A stretch of DNA of 64,000 nt, from positions 1 to 64,000 of the forward strand of contig NZ_JBEPMX010000004.1 of NCBI RefSeq assembly GCF_040545925.1. The letters are read 5' to 3'. Under the pieces are notes generated by a model. The model saw nothing but the letters and a program-made list of their open reading frames with translations. It made no database searches and was not told the DNA's origin. This DNA comes from Alkalibacillus flavidus (lineage in GTDB: Bacteria; Bacillota; Bacilli; Bacillales; Alkalibacillaceae). The position numbers and the translations under genes are program-made. How positions within the stretch are numbered: the stretch's first letter is position 1; the number at the start of each line of letters is the position of its first letter. Positions 15,176 through 24,118 of this stretch are shown piece after piece.

Positions 15176-16048
15176 ATGGCGATTGATTTGCCGAATGAAA
15201 TAGATACGATGATCAAACATAAACGACCGACGGATACCGATTTTGATTATTTAAAAACAGAAGGCGGCTACATACCATATGATGAGACGATTTTGACCGA
15301 TGCGCTCGTCGCTTTAGCGCAAGGAAAAAATGTGTTGTTGAAAGGGCCGACTGGTTCGGGTAAAACGAAACTGGCTGAGACCCTGGCGAATTACATGGCA
15401 CAGCCTGTTTTCAGCGTGAACTGCTCGGTCGATTTAGATGCGGAAAGTTTTTTAGGGTTTAAAACGATTAAGTATGATGACAATGGTCAGCAACAAATTG
15501 ATTTTGTACCTGGTCCGCTCGTCCAAGCGATGGAAAACGGCCATATTTTATATATCGACGAAATTAATATGGCAAAACCAGAAACATTGCCGCTTATTAA
15601 CGGCGCGCTTGACTACCGAAGAACGGTGACAAATCCGCTAACGAATGAGCGAATTGTCGCCAAAGAAGGGTTCAACGTCATCGCTGCGATTAACGAAGGC
15701 TATATCGGGACGACGCGTTTGAATGAAGCACTCAAAAACCGCTTCATTGTCTTCGATATTTCGTATATTGGTGGCGAGCAACTGAAAACGTTAATTCAGT
15801 CAGAGACAGCGCTTAACGATAATACGATGATTGATCGTTTTATTCAACTGTCTAGCGATTTAATTGAAGTGGCTGAACAAGGCAAAATCGCCGAAGATGC
15901 GGCCAGTATTCGTGCGTTAATTGACGCGTGCGATTTAGCAGCTGTTATTCCGGCGAAACGAGCGATTCAACGTGCCATTGTAGATAAATTAGAAGACGAC
16001 CGTGAAAAAGAAGCGGTTCGCAATGTAGCTGACACGTTATTTGAATGA
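15176..16048 (+). CDS. MoxR/CbbQ-type AAA+ ATPase
   Basis: A 290-residue ATPase of the MoxR group, which remodels partner complexes together with a von-Willebrand-A protein. Walker A is GPTGSGKTKLAE (about residues 57-68) and Walker B is ILYIDEINMAKPE. The substrate loop FLGFKTI and the arginine-finger region LNEALKNRFIVFDI follow. ATG at 15176 with AAGGAG eight bases upstream is chosen over a GTG at 15167 inside that ribosome-binding site. It is 9 bases upstream of the VWA gene, which confirms the usual MoxR-VWA pair. The client complex is unknown. Confidence 0.9.
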   Translation: MAIDLPNEIDTMIKHKRPTDTDFDYLKTEGGYIPYDETILTDALVALAQGKNVLLKGPTGSGKTKLAETLANYMAQPVFSVNCSVDLDAESFLGFKTIKYDDNGQQQIDFVPGPLVQAMENGHILYIDEINMAKPETLPLINGALDYRRTVTNPLTNERIVAKEGFNVIAAINEGYIGTTRLNEALKNRFIVFDISYIGGEQLKTLIQSETALNDNTMIDRFIQLSSDLIEVAEQGKIAEDAASIRALIDACDLAAVIPAKRAIQRAIVDKLEDDREKEAVRNVADTLFE

Positions 16049-16057
16049 GGTGATGGC

Positions 16058-17959
16058 GTGAAATTTAATGATAAAGTGATCGATACGAATCAACTCGCGT
16101 CACTGCGCGATTTCGTCAATGTGTTAGCGAAGCAGGCTGATTTAGAGTTTGACTACCATTTTGGCGCGACGGTTCATATTGACGACCGACAAATTACGGC
16201 GAGTCACTTTTGGGATCACCGGTTCGACGTGCAGACAATCGGCTATAAAACGGATATCTTATTGCGAGTGCTTGGGACATTGTATGAAACAAGTGTCAGT
16301 GACTTTGTTGCATTCAAAGCACAAGCAAGTCGGCGCCAGCTACCGTTGTTGGCTGAGCAGTTGTTTACGTTGTTAGAAGATCTGAGGCTTGAAGACATCA
16401 TTCGCAAGCAACGTCCTGGGACAAAACGGTGGTTCGACACGCGACAGCAAACGTACCGGCATTATTTTGAAACGCAACGCCAAACGTCGATCACCCGAAG
16501 TTATGAGACGGATGAACTGTTCAGTATGATTTATTTGTCTGTGACAGCTGATTCACCGTTTCAGACATTCCCACAAGCGAATCAAACTCAATACCGAACG
16601 CTAACGGGATTAAGTCCGTTACTTGAACGTGTGTTTGAAGCGAAATCAACTCGTGATATCATGCGGATTACATTAGAGATACTAGACGCGATCGAGGATG
16701 ACTATGACGATATGATGAATCGTTATTTTGTTTATCCTATCCAACACAAGTCAGAGCTTCAAGCAGATCGAGTGATTGATGAATTAAAACGTGTCGACCC
16801 GCTTAACAATGATGATCAAGATGACACATCGAGTGATGACGTATTATACGAACGGTTTTCGACGTGGCATCAAGAAAACGAAAATAAAGACGACGACCAA
16901 ACGTTCATGCAGTTTGAATTAGACCAAGGAACAAAAACGACGATGATCGGTGACGGCGCTCGCGAAACGGAAGAAGGCGATCAAGCGATGGCAAGCGTTC
17001 AAGGTATGTCGGCCCAAACCGATCAGAGTGAGTACGCCCATTTAGACGATTTAGATGAGCGTAAAAGCGAAAAAGAATCGAGCGACGGTCACGATTATGG
17101 TAAAGAAAATGCTAATGCCGTGGCGTATGATGTTTGGCCAACTAAACCGTCAGAAGCAGATATGACTCAGTACCATGACTTACTGCAAACGATTGATCCA
17201 CTAAGACGCCAATTAGCCCAAACGATTTGGAAAGCGCTCGACCAGAAACAAAATGCGATGCGAACGAATTTAATGACCGGTCGACTTGATAAGAAACAAT
17301 TGCTTCCGCTAGCGATTGATAATGAAGCGCGTGTGTTCTATAAACAAGATTTAGAGAGCAACGAAATCGACGCGGTGTTTACCCTGTTGATCGATTGTTC
17401 GGCTTCGATGTTTAATAAGATGGACGACACGAAATCAGCTGCGATTTTGTTTCATGAAGTCTTACGCGAACTCGGCATCCCACATAATATTATCGGCTTT
17501 TGGGAAGACGGCTTTGCGACGAAGGAAGATGAACAACCGAACTATTTTCATCGCGTCGTGACGTTTGATGATGCTCTAACGTCTAAAGCCGGGCCAAACA
17601 TTTTGCAACTCGATGCTGAAGAAGATAATCGGGACGGCTTTACGATTCGGGTGGCGACAGATGAATTGTTAGACAGAAGTGAAAAGGATCGCTTTTTACT
17701 CGTCTTTTCTGACGGGGAACCATCCGCGTTTGATTATAGCGAGAATGGGATTATTGATACGAATGAAGCGGTGATCGAGGCGCGTAAACAAGGTGTCGAT
17801 GTCGTGGGAATCTTTTTAGGTGACGGCGAAATCGCTGAGCACGAAGCGATGCTCATGCGGAATATTTACGGACGTGAGCACATGCTCGTACCACAATTAA
17901 GCGAGCTCCCCCACTCCTTTTCCACCGTCTTAAAACGATTACTGCTCAAATCGATTTAA
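16058..17959 (+). CDS. VWA-domain protein, CobT/NorD-like partner of the MoxR ATPase
   Basis: A 633-residue cytoplasmic protein starting with GTG behind GAGGTGATG. The N-terminal half is helical. A central acidic low-complexity stretch (about residues 250-350) links to a C-terminal von Willebrand A domain. The metal-ion-dependent adhesion site reads LLIDCSASM at about residue 445, with the later VFSDGEPSAFDY and GVDVVGIFLGD strands. The layout fits CobT-like chelatase subunits and NorD-like proteins. No cobalamin or nitric-oxide-reductase gene is near, so metal chelation cannot be claimed. Works with the AAA+ protein encoded just upstream. Confidence 0.87.
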   Translation: MKFNDKVIDTNQLASLRDFVNVLAKQADLEFDYHFGATVHIDDRQITASHFWDHRFDVQTIGYKTDILLRVLGTLYETSVSDFVAFKAQASRRQLPLLAEQLFTLLEDLRLEDIIRKQRPGTKRWFDTRQQTYRHYFETQRQTSITRSYETDELFSMIYLSVTADSPFQTFPQANQTQYRTLTGLSPLLERVFEAKSTRDIMRITLEILDAIEDDYDDMMNRYFVYPIQHKSELQADRVIDELKRVDPLNNDDQDDTSSDDVLYERFSTWHQENENKDDDQTFMQFELDQGTKTTMIGDGARETEEGDQAMASVQGMSAQTDQSEYAHLDDLDERKSEKESSDGHDYGKENANAVAYDVWPTKPSEADMTQYHDLLQTIDPLRRQLAQTIWKALDQKQNAMRTNLMTGRLDKKQLLPLAIDNEARVFYKQDLESNEIDAVFTLLIDCSASMFNKMDDTKSAAILFHEVLRELGIPHNIIGFWEDGFATKEDEQPNYFHRVVTFDDALTSKAGPNILQLDAEEDNRDGFTIRVATDELLDRSEKDRFLLVFSDGEPSAFDYSENGIIDTNEAVIEARKQGVDVVGIFLGDGEIAEHEAMLMRNIYGREHMLVPQLSELPHSFSTVLKRLLLKSI

Positions 17960-17970
17960 CTGCTCATGAG

Positions 17971-18096
17971 TTATTAAATAACCGCGCTTAGTTTTGAAAT
18001 AACTAGACGTACTTTTGAGATAACTGCTCTTACTTTTGAAATAAATCGATTGATTTATTTCAAAAGTGCAGTCATTTATTTAAAAATTGCAGGTTT
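17971..18096. repeat. Phased 21-bp intergenic array, TTTTGAAATAA family (copy 1)
   Basis: Six units start at 17971, 17992, 18013, 18034, 18055 and 18076, exactly 21 bases apart. The 11-base core is TTTTGAAATAA or close variants in the first four and its reverse complement TTATTTCAAAA type in the last two; the other 10 bases of each unit vary. Where orientation flips, a palindrome forms with 16-bp arms (18032-18047 and 18052-18067). No gene is encoded. Confidence 0.85.
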
Positions 18097-18103
18097 CGTA
18101 CGC

Positions 18104-18143
18104 AAAAAGATCGCCTCTGCATGTGAGCAGAGGCGATCTTTTT
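18104..18143. terminator. Strong bidirectional terminator after the CAP-domain gene
   Basis: Perfect 17-bp arms (AAAAAGATCGCCTCTGC and its complement) around a 6-base loop. T-runs exist in both directions, and the structure overlaps the stop codon of the leftward gene. Confidence 0.9.
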
Positions 18144-19344
18144 ATCGTAAGCTATAAAAGTTTTGCGCAAAGTAATTTGTGAATGTGCTGTCACCTTGGG
18201 TAATGCCTACTCCAATATAGTCATAGTCATCAAACAACAAATTATCTCGATGATCTTCCGAATTCATCAATCCTTCATGTGCACTTAAGACAAAACCTTG
18301 TCCAGCCGCAATATTTTCACCTGAATAAGCTAGCGGATAACCGCTTTCTTCCATACGATCGCGTGGCGTTATGCCTTCAAGTGTATCATGAGCAAAGTAA
18401 TCACGTTCTTTCATATCAATCGCATGATCACGAGCAATGTCACTCATCGTGCTATCTAATGTCAATGTATTATAGTCGCGTAACGCACGCTCTTGATTAA
18501 TTAAATACATCATCAATTGCTCACTGTCTTCTACATTCGACAACGTGCCGTGATAACCACCTGAACCGAAATATTGATCGCCCAACCATTGAATCGTCGC
18601 AATTCGATCATCATGAACGTCATAGTAATAAATCACTTGATGACCATCAATCGTATGCAAATAACGCTCGCCTTTACCATCAAATTGGTATCTTCTATCA
18701 CCGACTTCTAATATTGATTCTGCATCGCCTAAATTGGCTGCTTCATAGTCAGACAATGAATCCCCTACGGCAACACCTGCGATATCATCACCTGGCGCTT
18801 TCGTAAATCCACCCACTAAATCATCGCCTTCATAAGCTAATCCTCGCAAATCAATCGATGATTCGCGATACATATGCCATTCTCCACGATGGTGGTTATC
18901 TAACGTATCTAATCGCGGAGTGTTTTCAGCAGACGTAACGATATCCGAAGCCCATGCTGGCACAGCAACGTCTTCTACTTGCGATGCTGTTGTAAATTGA
19001 AATTCTACTAACTCTTGTAACGGCTCCCCTTGTGCACTTTCAACGCCAGTACCAATCGTTAATTGATACGTTGTTTCATAGTCGTATTCTCTATTAGGAA
19101 TGACGAGTAACTGATCATCTGATTGTTGTTCTAATGTCATTGAAATAGTGTCACCATTATCGTCTATTAATGATACTTCACCATCCACTGTTTCAAAATC
19201 AATCGGTTGATCAAATGTAATCGTCCACTTGGGCTTATCAACCGCAACATCCGTTTTTCCCGGCATTGTTTCCGCAGACGAAGCCCCTATCGAAAACAAT
19301 AAGGTTACTAATAGAGTCAAAAAAGTAATCACTGTCGCTCTCAT
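18142..19344 (-). CDS. Secreted CAP/SCP-domain protein with Ig-like N-terminal domain
   Basis: An exported protein of 400 residues. The start at 19344 is chosen because GGGAGAGG lies just upstream; it gives a signal peptide (RATVITFLTLLVTLLFSIGASSA). Next comes a bacterial Ig-like domain (about residues 30-120, ending FQFTT), a CAP-associated middle region and a C-terminal CAP domain (about 275-400) with INQERALRDYNTLTLD, ARDHAIDM, YFAHDT, SGENIAAG, GLMNSEDHRDNLL and NYFAQNF. Related YkwD-type proteins are secreted by Bacillus spores and cells; their biochemical role is not settled. The sequence is acidic, as expected for a halophile's secreted protein. Confidence 0.9.
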   Translation of the reverse strand: MRATVITFLTLLVTLLFSIGASSAETMPGKTDVAVDKPKWTITFDQPIDFETVDGEVSLIDDNGDTISMTLEQQSDDQLLVIPNREYDYETTYQLTIGTGVESAQGEPLQELVEFQFTTASQVEDVAVPAWASDIVTSAENTPRLDTLDNHHRGEWHMYRESSIDLRGLAYEGDDLVGGFTKAPGDDIAGVAVGDSLSDYEAANLGDAESILEVGDRRYQFDGKGERYLHTIDGHQVIYYYDVHDDRIATIQWLGDQYFGSGGYHGTLSNVEDSEQLMMYLINQERALRDYNTLTLDSTMSDIARDHAIDMKERDYFAHDTLEGITPRDRMEESGYPLAYSGENIAAGQGFVLSAHEGLMNSEDHRDNLLFDDYDYIGVGITQGDSTFTNYFAQNFYSLR

Positions 19345-19470
19345 CGTCGTCCTCTCCCGCATCTCCGTCAATTAACTCTATTATATAATAAGTCGAAACA
19401 TTTTGTAATCTTTTTTTCAGAAGAATCACTCAAAACTGATTCGGAAGCCATATAAAAGGCTGAGTCCTAT

Positions 19471-19596
19471 TTATGAGATAACACCTTTCATTTTTGAAAT
19501 AATTAACTGGACTTATTTCAAAAATAGGGGAAGTTATTTCAAAAGTGGACGCAGTTATTTCAAAAGTAGAGGAATTTTTGAGATAACTTAAAAGAG
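19471..19596. repeat. Phased 21-bp intergenic array, TTTTGAAATAA family (copy 2)
   Basis: Six units start at 19471, 19492, 19513, 19534, 19555 and 19576 with no phase slip. Units 1, 2 and 6 carry the TTWTGARATAA orientation; units 3-5 carry TTATTTCAAAA. It fills most of the 303 bases between the crh terminator and the start of the CAP-domain gene. Confidence 0.85.
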
Positions 19597-19599
19597 GCA

Positions 19600-19631
19600 C
19601 AAAAAAACTACAGCCTCTAAAGACTGTAGTT
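19600..19631 (-). terminator. crh terminator
   Basis: On the minus strand AACTACAG pairs with CTGTAGTT around a 10-base loop, followed by T7. It ends the rapZ-mgfK-whiA-crh transcript and directly abuts the 21-bp array. Confidence 0.88.
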
Positions 19632-19647
19632 CTCATTCGACCTTATT

Positions 19648-19905
19648 TTAGCTTGACGATTCCATCATCGCCGCTAATGTACTTAAAGCGCTTTCTTCAT
19701 CAGCGCCTTCTGCTTTCAATGTTACTTCTTCATTTGTTCCAATCGCCAAGCTCATAACACCCATGATACTTTTCGCATTCACCTGTTTTTCACCTTTTTC
19801 AAGAAACACATCAGCCGCAAATCGATTAGCTTCTTGAACGAATTTGGCCGCAGGACGGGCTTGCAATCCTGTCTCTAGTTGAACGACAACTTGCTTTTCT
19901 ACCAC
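19648..19905 (-). CDS. crh: Catabolite repression HPr-like protein Crh
   Basis: Crh is an HPr paralogue that, when phosphorylated on Ser46 by HprK, acts as a CcpA co-repressor; it does not take part in sugar transport. The 85-residue length is normal. Position 15 is Gln (LETGLQARPAA) in place of the active histidine of HPr, which separates Crh from HPr. Ser46 is present in NAKSIMGVMSLAIG. The start is GTG behind GAGAGGGG. It is the last gene of the rapZ-mgfK-whiA cluster, as in Bacillus subtilis. Confidence 0.97.
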   Translation of the reverse strand: MVEKQVVVQLETGLQARPAAKFVQEANRFAADVFLEKGEKQVNAKSIMGVMSLAIGTNEEVTLKAEGADEESALSTLAAMMESSS

Positions 19906-20001
19906 AGTGATTCCCCTCTCTATGTTAAATTGTTATCCTTATCGTCTGTTATGTCTAATAGTATATATTATAGCACATATCCAAATGTTCGAATAGTCTG
20001 T

Positions 20002-20949
20002 TTATTTCTCGAGAAGGTCACCATTACGCAATTTCTTGGCATACTCATCGATTTTTCGAAAGCGATGATTTAACCCTGACTTACTAATCGAACTTGACTC
20101 CGCTAAATCGACTAATTCTTTTAACGACACTTCCTGATGCTTCATACGTAATTCGGCTGCCTCACGTAGTTTTTCTGGTAACGACTCAATGCCAACGACG
20201 CCATCTATATAACGAATGTTTTCGACTTGGCGGAAGGCAGCACCAATCGTTTTGTTTAAATTAGCCGTTTCACAGTTCACAAGTCGATTAACCGAATTAC
20301 GCATATCACGCATAATCCGGACGTCTTCGAATTTCAATAACGCTTGGTGAGCGCCAATTAAAATTAAAAACTCGGTAATTTTTTCGGCTTCTTTTAAATA
20401 ATTAATATAACCTTTTTTTCGTTCATGTGTTTTCGCATGTAAATCAAAATCATTCATTAAATCGACTAATGCATTATTATGCTCTTCATATAACGTAAAA
20501 ATCTCCAAATGGTAAGACGACGTTTCTGGGTTATTAACCGATCCACCAGCTAAAAACGCCCCACGCAAATACGATTTCTTACAACAATCTTGTGTTAAAT
20601 AACCATCCGGAATGTGTCTGTTAAATGATAATGGACCATCCATAATACCCAAATCGGTTAAAACGTGCTCAACGCCCTCTACCATACGAACGATATAAAT
20701 ATTATTTTTCTTTAGACGCATTTTTTTACGTACGAGTAATTCGACTGGATAGTTATACACCTGTTTAATCAATGTATAAATACGGCGTGCAATTGCGGCG
20801 TTTTCGGTTTGAACGTCAAGCATATACTTCCGATTCGAAAATGATAGTGAGCCGTTCATTCGAATAAGTGCCGATAATTCCGCTTGTTGACAGCATTCAT
20901 CCGTCTCAACAGCTGTCAGTTCTTTTTTTGTTTCTGATGCAAATGACAT
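20002..20949 (-). CDS. whiA: DNA-binding protein WhiA
   Basis: WhiA is a DNA-binding protein of Gram-positive bacteria; in Bacillus it influences chromosome segregation and division, in Streptomyces sporulation. The 315-residue length is typical. The N-terminal part is a degenerate LAGLIDADG homing-endonuclease fold (LIRMNGSLSFSNRKY; YLRGAFLAGGSVNNP; LEIFTLYEEHNNALVDL), and the C-terminal part is a helix-turn-helix (VSLKELVDLAESSSISKSGLNHRFRKID). It begins 35 bases after mgfK with AAGGGG. Confidence 0.98.
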   Translation of the reverse strand: MSFASETKKELTAVETDECCQQAELSALIRMNGSLSFSNRKYMLDVQTENAAIARRIYTLIKQVYNYPVELLVRKKMRLKKNNIYIVRMVEGVEHVLTDLGIMDGPLSFNRHIPDGYLTQDCCKKSYLRGAFLAGGSVNNPETSSYHLEIFTLYEEHNNALVDLMNDFDLHAKTHERKKGYINYLKEAEKITEFLILIGAHQALLKFEDVRIMRDMRNSVNRLVNCETANLNKTIGAAFRQVENIRYIDGVVGIESLPEKLREAAELRMKHQEVSLKELVDLAESSSISKSGLNHRFRKIDEYAKKLRNGDLLEK

Positions 20950-20984
20950 AGTAATTCCCCTTCATTCCATTTACCTATCCACCA

Positions 20985-21941
20985 TTATAACAATTCATAA
21001 AGAAGTTTTGCGATTTTATGCTCATGATGTTTTAATGTGCCATCCGTATGTAAATCGGCGATATCCCCTTTAATTACTTCGACATCCATCGCTTCTAATT
21101 CATCCCGATCACATACCACAGGTTCGGCTTGTTCTTTCTCATATTCTTGTTTGATTGTCGTTTCAATCTGCTCACCGTGAATCACAATCGAATCGACAAA
21201 TGAATCATCAACATGGCGGTGCATCGCCTTAATATGATCCGACGCTTTATAGCCCGTTGTTTCGCCATGTTGTGTCATGACATTACATACATAGACCGTT
21301 TGTGCGTTCGTTTGACGTAAAGCGTCTTTAATTTCCCGGGAAATTAAATTCGGAATGATACTCGTATACAAACTTCCCGGTGCTATGACAATTAATTCAG
21401 CCTGCTTAATCGCATTAACAGCTTCCGGTAACGGCTGAACATGAGGCGGGTCATAAAACACACGCTCGATCGGCTTGTTAACTTCTGGAATGTTCGACTC
21501 GCCTCGCACCACTGTTCCATCTGAGAATGCTGCTTTCAAATACATATTTTCATTCGCGATCGGGTAAATTCGCCCCTTCACGTTAAATACGCGAGAGATT
21601 TCTTTTATCCCTTTATAAAAATCACCCGTAATCGACGTCATCCCAGCTAAGATGAGGTTACCTAATGCGTGGCCAGACAAACCGTTGCCATCTTCAAATC
21701 GGTGTTGAAACAACTCTAATAACGTCGGTTCCACATCTGACATCGAAGCAATCACTTTACGAATATCGCCTGGAGCTGGCATGCTCAAATCTTCGCGCAA
21801 TCGTCCTGTACTACCACCGTCATCTGACACAGTCACAATTGCGGATAAATTAATCGGGAATTTCCTCAGACCACGTAATAATACAGGTAGTCCTGTACCA
21901 CCACCGATAACAACAACTTTCGGCCCATTTACGTTTGTCAT
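20985..21941 (-). CDS. mgfK: Gluconeogenesis factor MgfK (YvcK)
   Basis: A CofD-like protein needed for growth on gluconeogenic carbon sources and for normal cell shape and peptidoglycan synthesis in Bacillus; it binds UDP-sugars. The glycine-rich start VVVIGGGTGLPVLLRGL (residues 9-25) and VSDDGGSTGRLR (38-49) are characteristic. Later signatures are PAPGDIRKV, FQHRFEDGNGLSGHALGNLI and VIAPGSLYTSIIPNL. The 318-residue length is normal. Its ATG overlaps the rapZ stop by 4 bases, so the pair is translationally coupled. Confidence 0.97.
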   Translation of the reverse strand: MTNVNGPKVVVIGGGTGLPVLLRGLRKFPINLSAIVTVSDDGGSTGRLREDLSMPAPGDIRKVIASMSDVEPTLLELFQHRFEDGNGLSGHALGNLILAGMTSITGDFYKGIKEISRVFNVKGRIYPIANENMYLKAAFSDGTVVRGESNIPEVNKPIERVFYDPPHVQPLPEAVNAIKQAELIVIAPGSLYTSIIPNLISREIKDALRQTNAQTVYVCNVMTQHGETTGYKASDHIKAMHRHVDDSFVDSIVIHGEQIETTIKQEYEKEQAEPVVCDRDELEAMDVEVIKGDIADLHTDGTLKHHEHKIAKLLYELL

Positions 21942-22825
21942 GATTGCACCTTATGCCCTTTCTTAATATCGCGGTGGTAGACGTGTGCTGAATATTCTTG
22001 ACTAATCTCTGCGGCAATCTTTTCGGCTAATGCAACGGAACGATGTTGACCGCCCGTACAGCCAATGCCAATGACGAGTTGGCTTTTACCTTCACGTTCA
22101 TAGTGTGGCAATATGAACGTTAATAAATCCATCAATTTTCGTAAAAATTTACGCGTATCTTTCCATTTCAAAACATATGAGGAAACTTCTTGATTTTGCC
22201 CCGTTAACTCGCGCATCGATTCAACATAATGCGGATTTGGTAAAAAACGAACGTCAAACAACAAATCTGCATCGATCGGGACACCATGCTTATAACCGAA
22301 TGACACGAGTTCGACCGAGAAGACGTGTTGCTTTTTCTCTTTAAATTGTTCTATAATTTGTTCGCGTAATTGGCGCGCTGACAGTTCAGACGTGTCAATT
22401 ATCGTTTGCGAACGTCCCTTTAACTCATCTAAAATGGCGCGCTCTTGGTTAATACCGTCTAGCGGTAATCCTTCAGGTGCTAACGGGTGCGACCGACGTG
22501 ATTCTTTATAACGTTGCACGAGCGTTTCTTTATCAGCATCTAAAAAGACAATGTGCTCAGAAATCGCTTCATCACTCGTGAATTCATTCAAGTTATCATA
22601 TAACGAATCAAAAAATTCACGGCCACGCAAATCCATGACGACCGCTAACCGTTTGTTTTCTTTATTATCTTTCATCAGTTCAATAAATTTTGGCAATAAA
22701 GCAGGTGGTAAATTATCGACGCAAAAATACCCTAAATCCTCAAGGCTTTGGATCGCAATCGTTTTACCGGCACCTGACATGCCTGTAATAATAACTAATT
22801 CTACTTTTTGAGGCGTTTGTTCCAT
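21938..22825 (-). CDS. rapZ: RNase adapter/nucleotide-binding protein RapZ (YvcJ)
   Basis: A P-loop NTPase that in E. coli guides RNase E to the small RNA GlmZ; in Bacillus (YvcJ) it affects competence and late growth. Walker A is ITGMSGAGKTIAIQ near residues 12-25. The C-terminal RapZ domain shows VSFGYKHGVPIDADLLFDVR, PNPHYV and IGIGCTGGQHRSV. ATG at 22825 (MEQTP) is chosen because GAGGGTG lies about 7 bases upstream. A -10-like TATAAT at 22863-22858 is the nearest promoter element. Unlike B. subtilis, no NUDIX gene (yvcI) lies between trxB and this gene. Confidence 0.95.
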   Translation of the reverse strand: MEQTPQKVELVIITGMSGAGKTIAIQSLEDLGYFCVDNLPPALLPKFIELMKDNKENKRLAVVMDLRGREFFDSLYDNLNEFTSDEAISEHIVFLDADKETLVQRYKESRRSHPLAPEGLPLDGINQERAILDELKGRSQTIIDTSELSARQLREQIIEQFKEKKQHVFSVELVSFGYKHGVPIDADLLFDVRFLPNPHYVESMRELTGQNQEVSSYVLKWKDTRKFLRKLMDLLTFILPHYEREGKSQLVIGIGCTGGQHRSVALAEKIAAEISQEYSAHVYHRDIKKGHKVQS

Positions 22826-22910
22826 TCTCATCACCCTCATCTTTTTGATCACTTACAATTATACACGCTCAAGTGCAACCTGACTATTCAAGTATCCGTT
22901 TTCTTTATGT

Positions 22911-22951
22911 AAACAGAAAAACACAGGTAGATATGCGTCCATCTACCTGTG
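22911..22951 (-). terminator. trxB terminator
   Basis: CACAGGTAGAT (22922-22932) and its perfect complement (22941-22951) form an 11-bp stem with an 8-base loop. On the minus strand it is followed by TTTTTCTG. It separates trxB from the rapZ cluster. Confidence 0.85.
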
Positions 22952-23051
22952 CTAATCGAAGCTCTATAGAATAAAGGGGGTCAATTATTACGTTCATTAT
23001 AACAGCCTAATGTTTCACCTGTGTTACAGGCTGATTAAGAGACCGTTACGA

Positions 23052-24005
23052 TTACGATTTCGCCGCTTCTAATTCTTCCATAAGATCTTCAATATAATGT
23101 TGTGCTGCTTGCGCTGCGATACTGCCATCACCTGTTGCTGTGACGATTTGGCGTAATTCTTTATCGCGAATGTCACCAGCTGCAAACACACCCGGGATCT
23201 TCGTCTGCATTTGCTCGTCTGTTTGAACCCAGCCTTCGTCATTCGTAATGCCAAGATCAGTAAACGCACTATTTAACGGTAGCATACCGATATAAATAAA
23301 GACACCATCGATTTCTTCCTCACGCTCTTCGCCTGATTCATTGTTATAAAGTACAGCACTGCCGACTTTACCATCTTGCTCTTTAATTTCTTTTAACTCT
23401 GTATTCCAATAGAAATCAATTTTGTCATTATCGAACGCACGCTCTTGTAAAATCTTTTGCGCACGTAGTTCATCACGACGGTGCACAATCGTGACCTTAT
23501 TCGCGAAACGTGTTAAATAAATACCTTCCTCAACAGCGGAGTCACCGCCACCGATTACGAAAAGGTTTTTATCTTTAAAGAAAGCCCCGTCACATACGGC
23601 ACAATACGATACGCCGCGACCAGAATATTCCGCTTCACCTGGTACACCTAGTGTCTTATACTGAGCACCTGTCGTTAAAATAACAGCGCGTGCTTTGTAT
23701 TCTTTCTTACCAGCAATGACTGTTTTATATTCTTTACCATCGATAATTTGCTTAATATCACCGTAAGCATATTCAGCACCAAATTTCTTTGAGTGCTCGA
23801 ACATTTTCGTCGATAAATCTGGTCCTAAAATATGCTCAAAACCAGGAAAGTTTTCAACGTCTTCCGTATTAGCCATTTGACCACCAGGCATACCGCGCTC
23901 TAGCATTAATGTATCTAAATTGGCGCGTGATGTGTAAACGGCCGCTGTCATACCAGCAGGTCCTGCGCCAGCAATAATCACGTCATAAATTTTTTCTTCA
24001 CTCAT
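23052..24005 (-). CDS. trxB: Thioredoxin-disulfide reductase
   Basis: A cytoplasmic FAD/NADPH flavoenzyme that reduces thioredoxin and is essential in Bacillus. The FAD fold starts at VIIAGAGPAGMTAAVY. The redox-active pair is CAVCDG at about residues 134-139. The NADPH fold is LFVIGGGDSAVEEG. A second FAD segment is VFAAGDIRDKELRQIVTATGDGSIAA. The 317-residue length is normal. AAAGGAG precedes the ATG. Transcribed separately from rapZ because of a strong terminator. Confidence 0.98.
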   Translation of the reverse strand: MSEEKIYDVIIAGAGPAGMTAAVYTSRANLDTLMLERGMPGGQMANTEDVENFPGFEHILGPDLSTKMFEHSKKFGAEYAYGDIKQIIDGKEYKTVIAGKKEYKARAVILTTGAQYKTLGVPGEAEYSGRGVSYCAVCDGAFFKDKNLFVIGGGDSAVEEGIYLTRFANKVTIVHRRDELRAQKILQERAFDNDKIDFYWNTELKEIKEQDGKVGSAVLYNNESGEEREEEIDGVFIYIGMLPLNSAFTDLGITNDEGWVQTDEQMQTKIPGVFAAGDIRDKELRQIVTATGDGSIAAQAAQHYIEDLMEELEAAKS

Positions 24006-24118
24006 ACTGTCAACTCCTTTAATCCGAACTAACTAATTCAATCTACTCTTATCATATTATATTCCCTTAAAAGCGACAATTAATATGCTCACAGGGGTAT
24101 TTTGTTATCCTATTCTAA

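Noticed and set aside
15213..15401. Antisense frames opposite well-supported genes, such as this one against the MoxR gene.
   Set aside because: They overlap strongly conserved genes on the other strand and show no start signals of their own.
17971..18096. CRISPR array
   Set aside because: Repeat cores are 11-15 bases, spacers about 6-10 bases, cores flip orientation and no cas gene is present.
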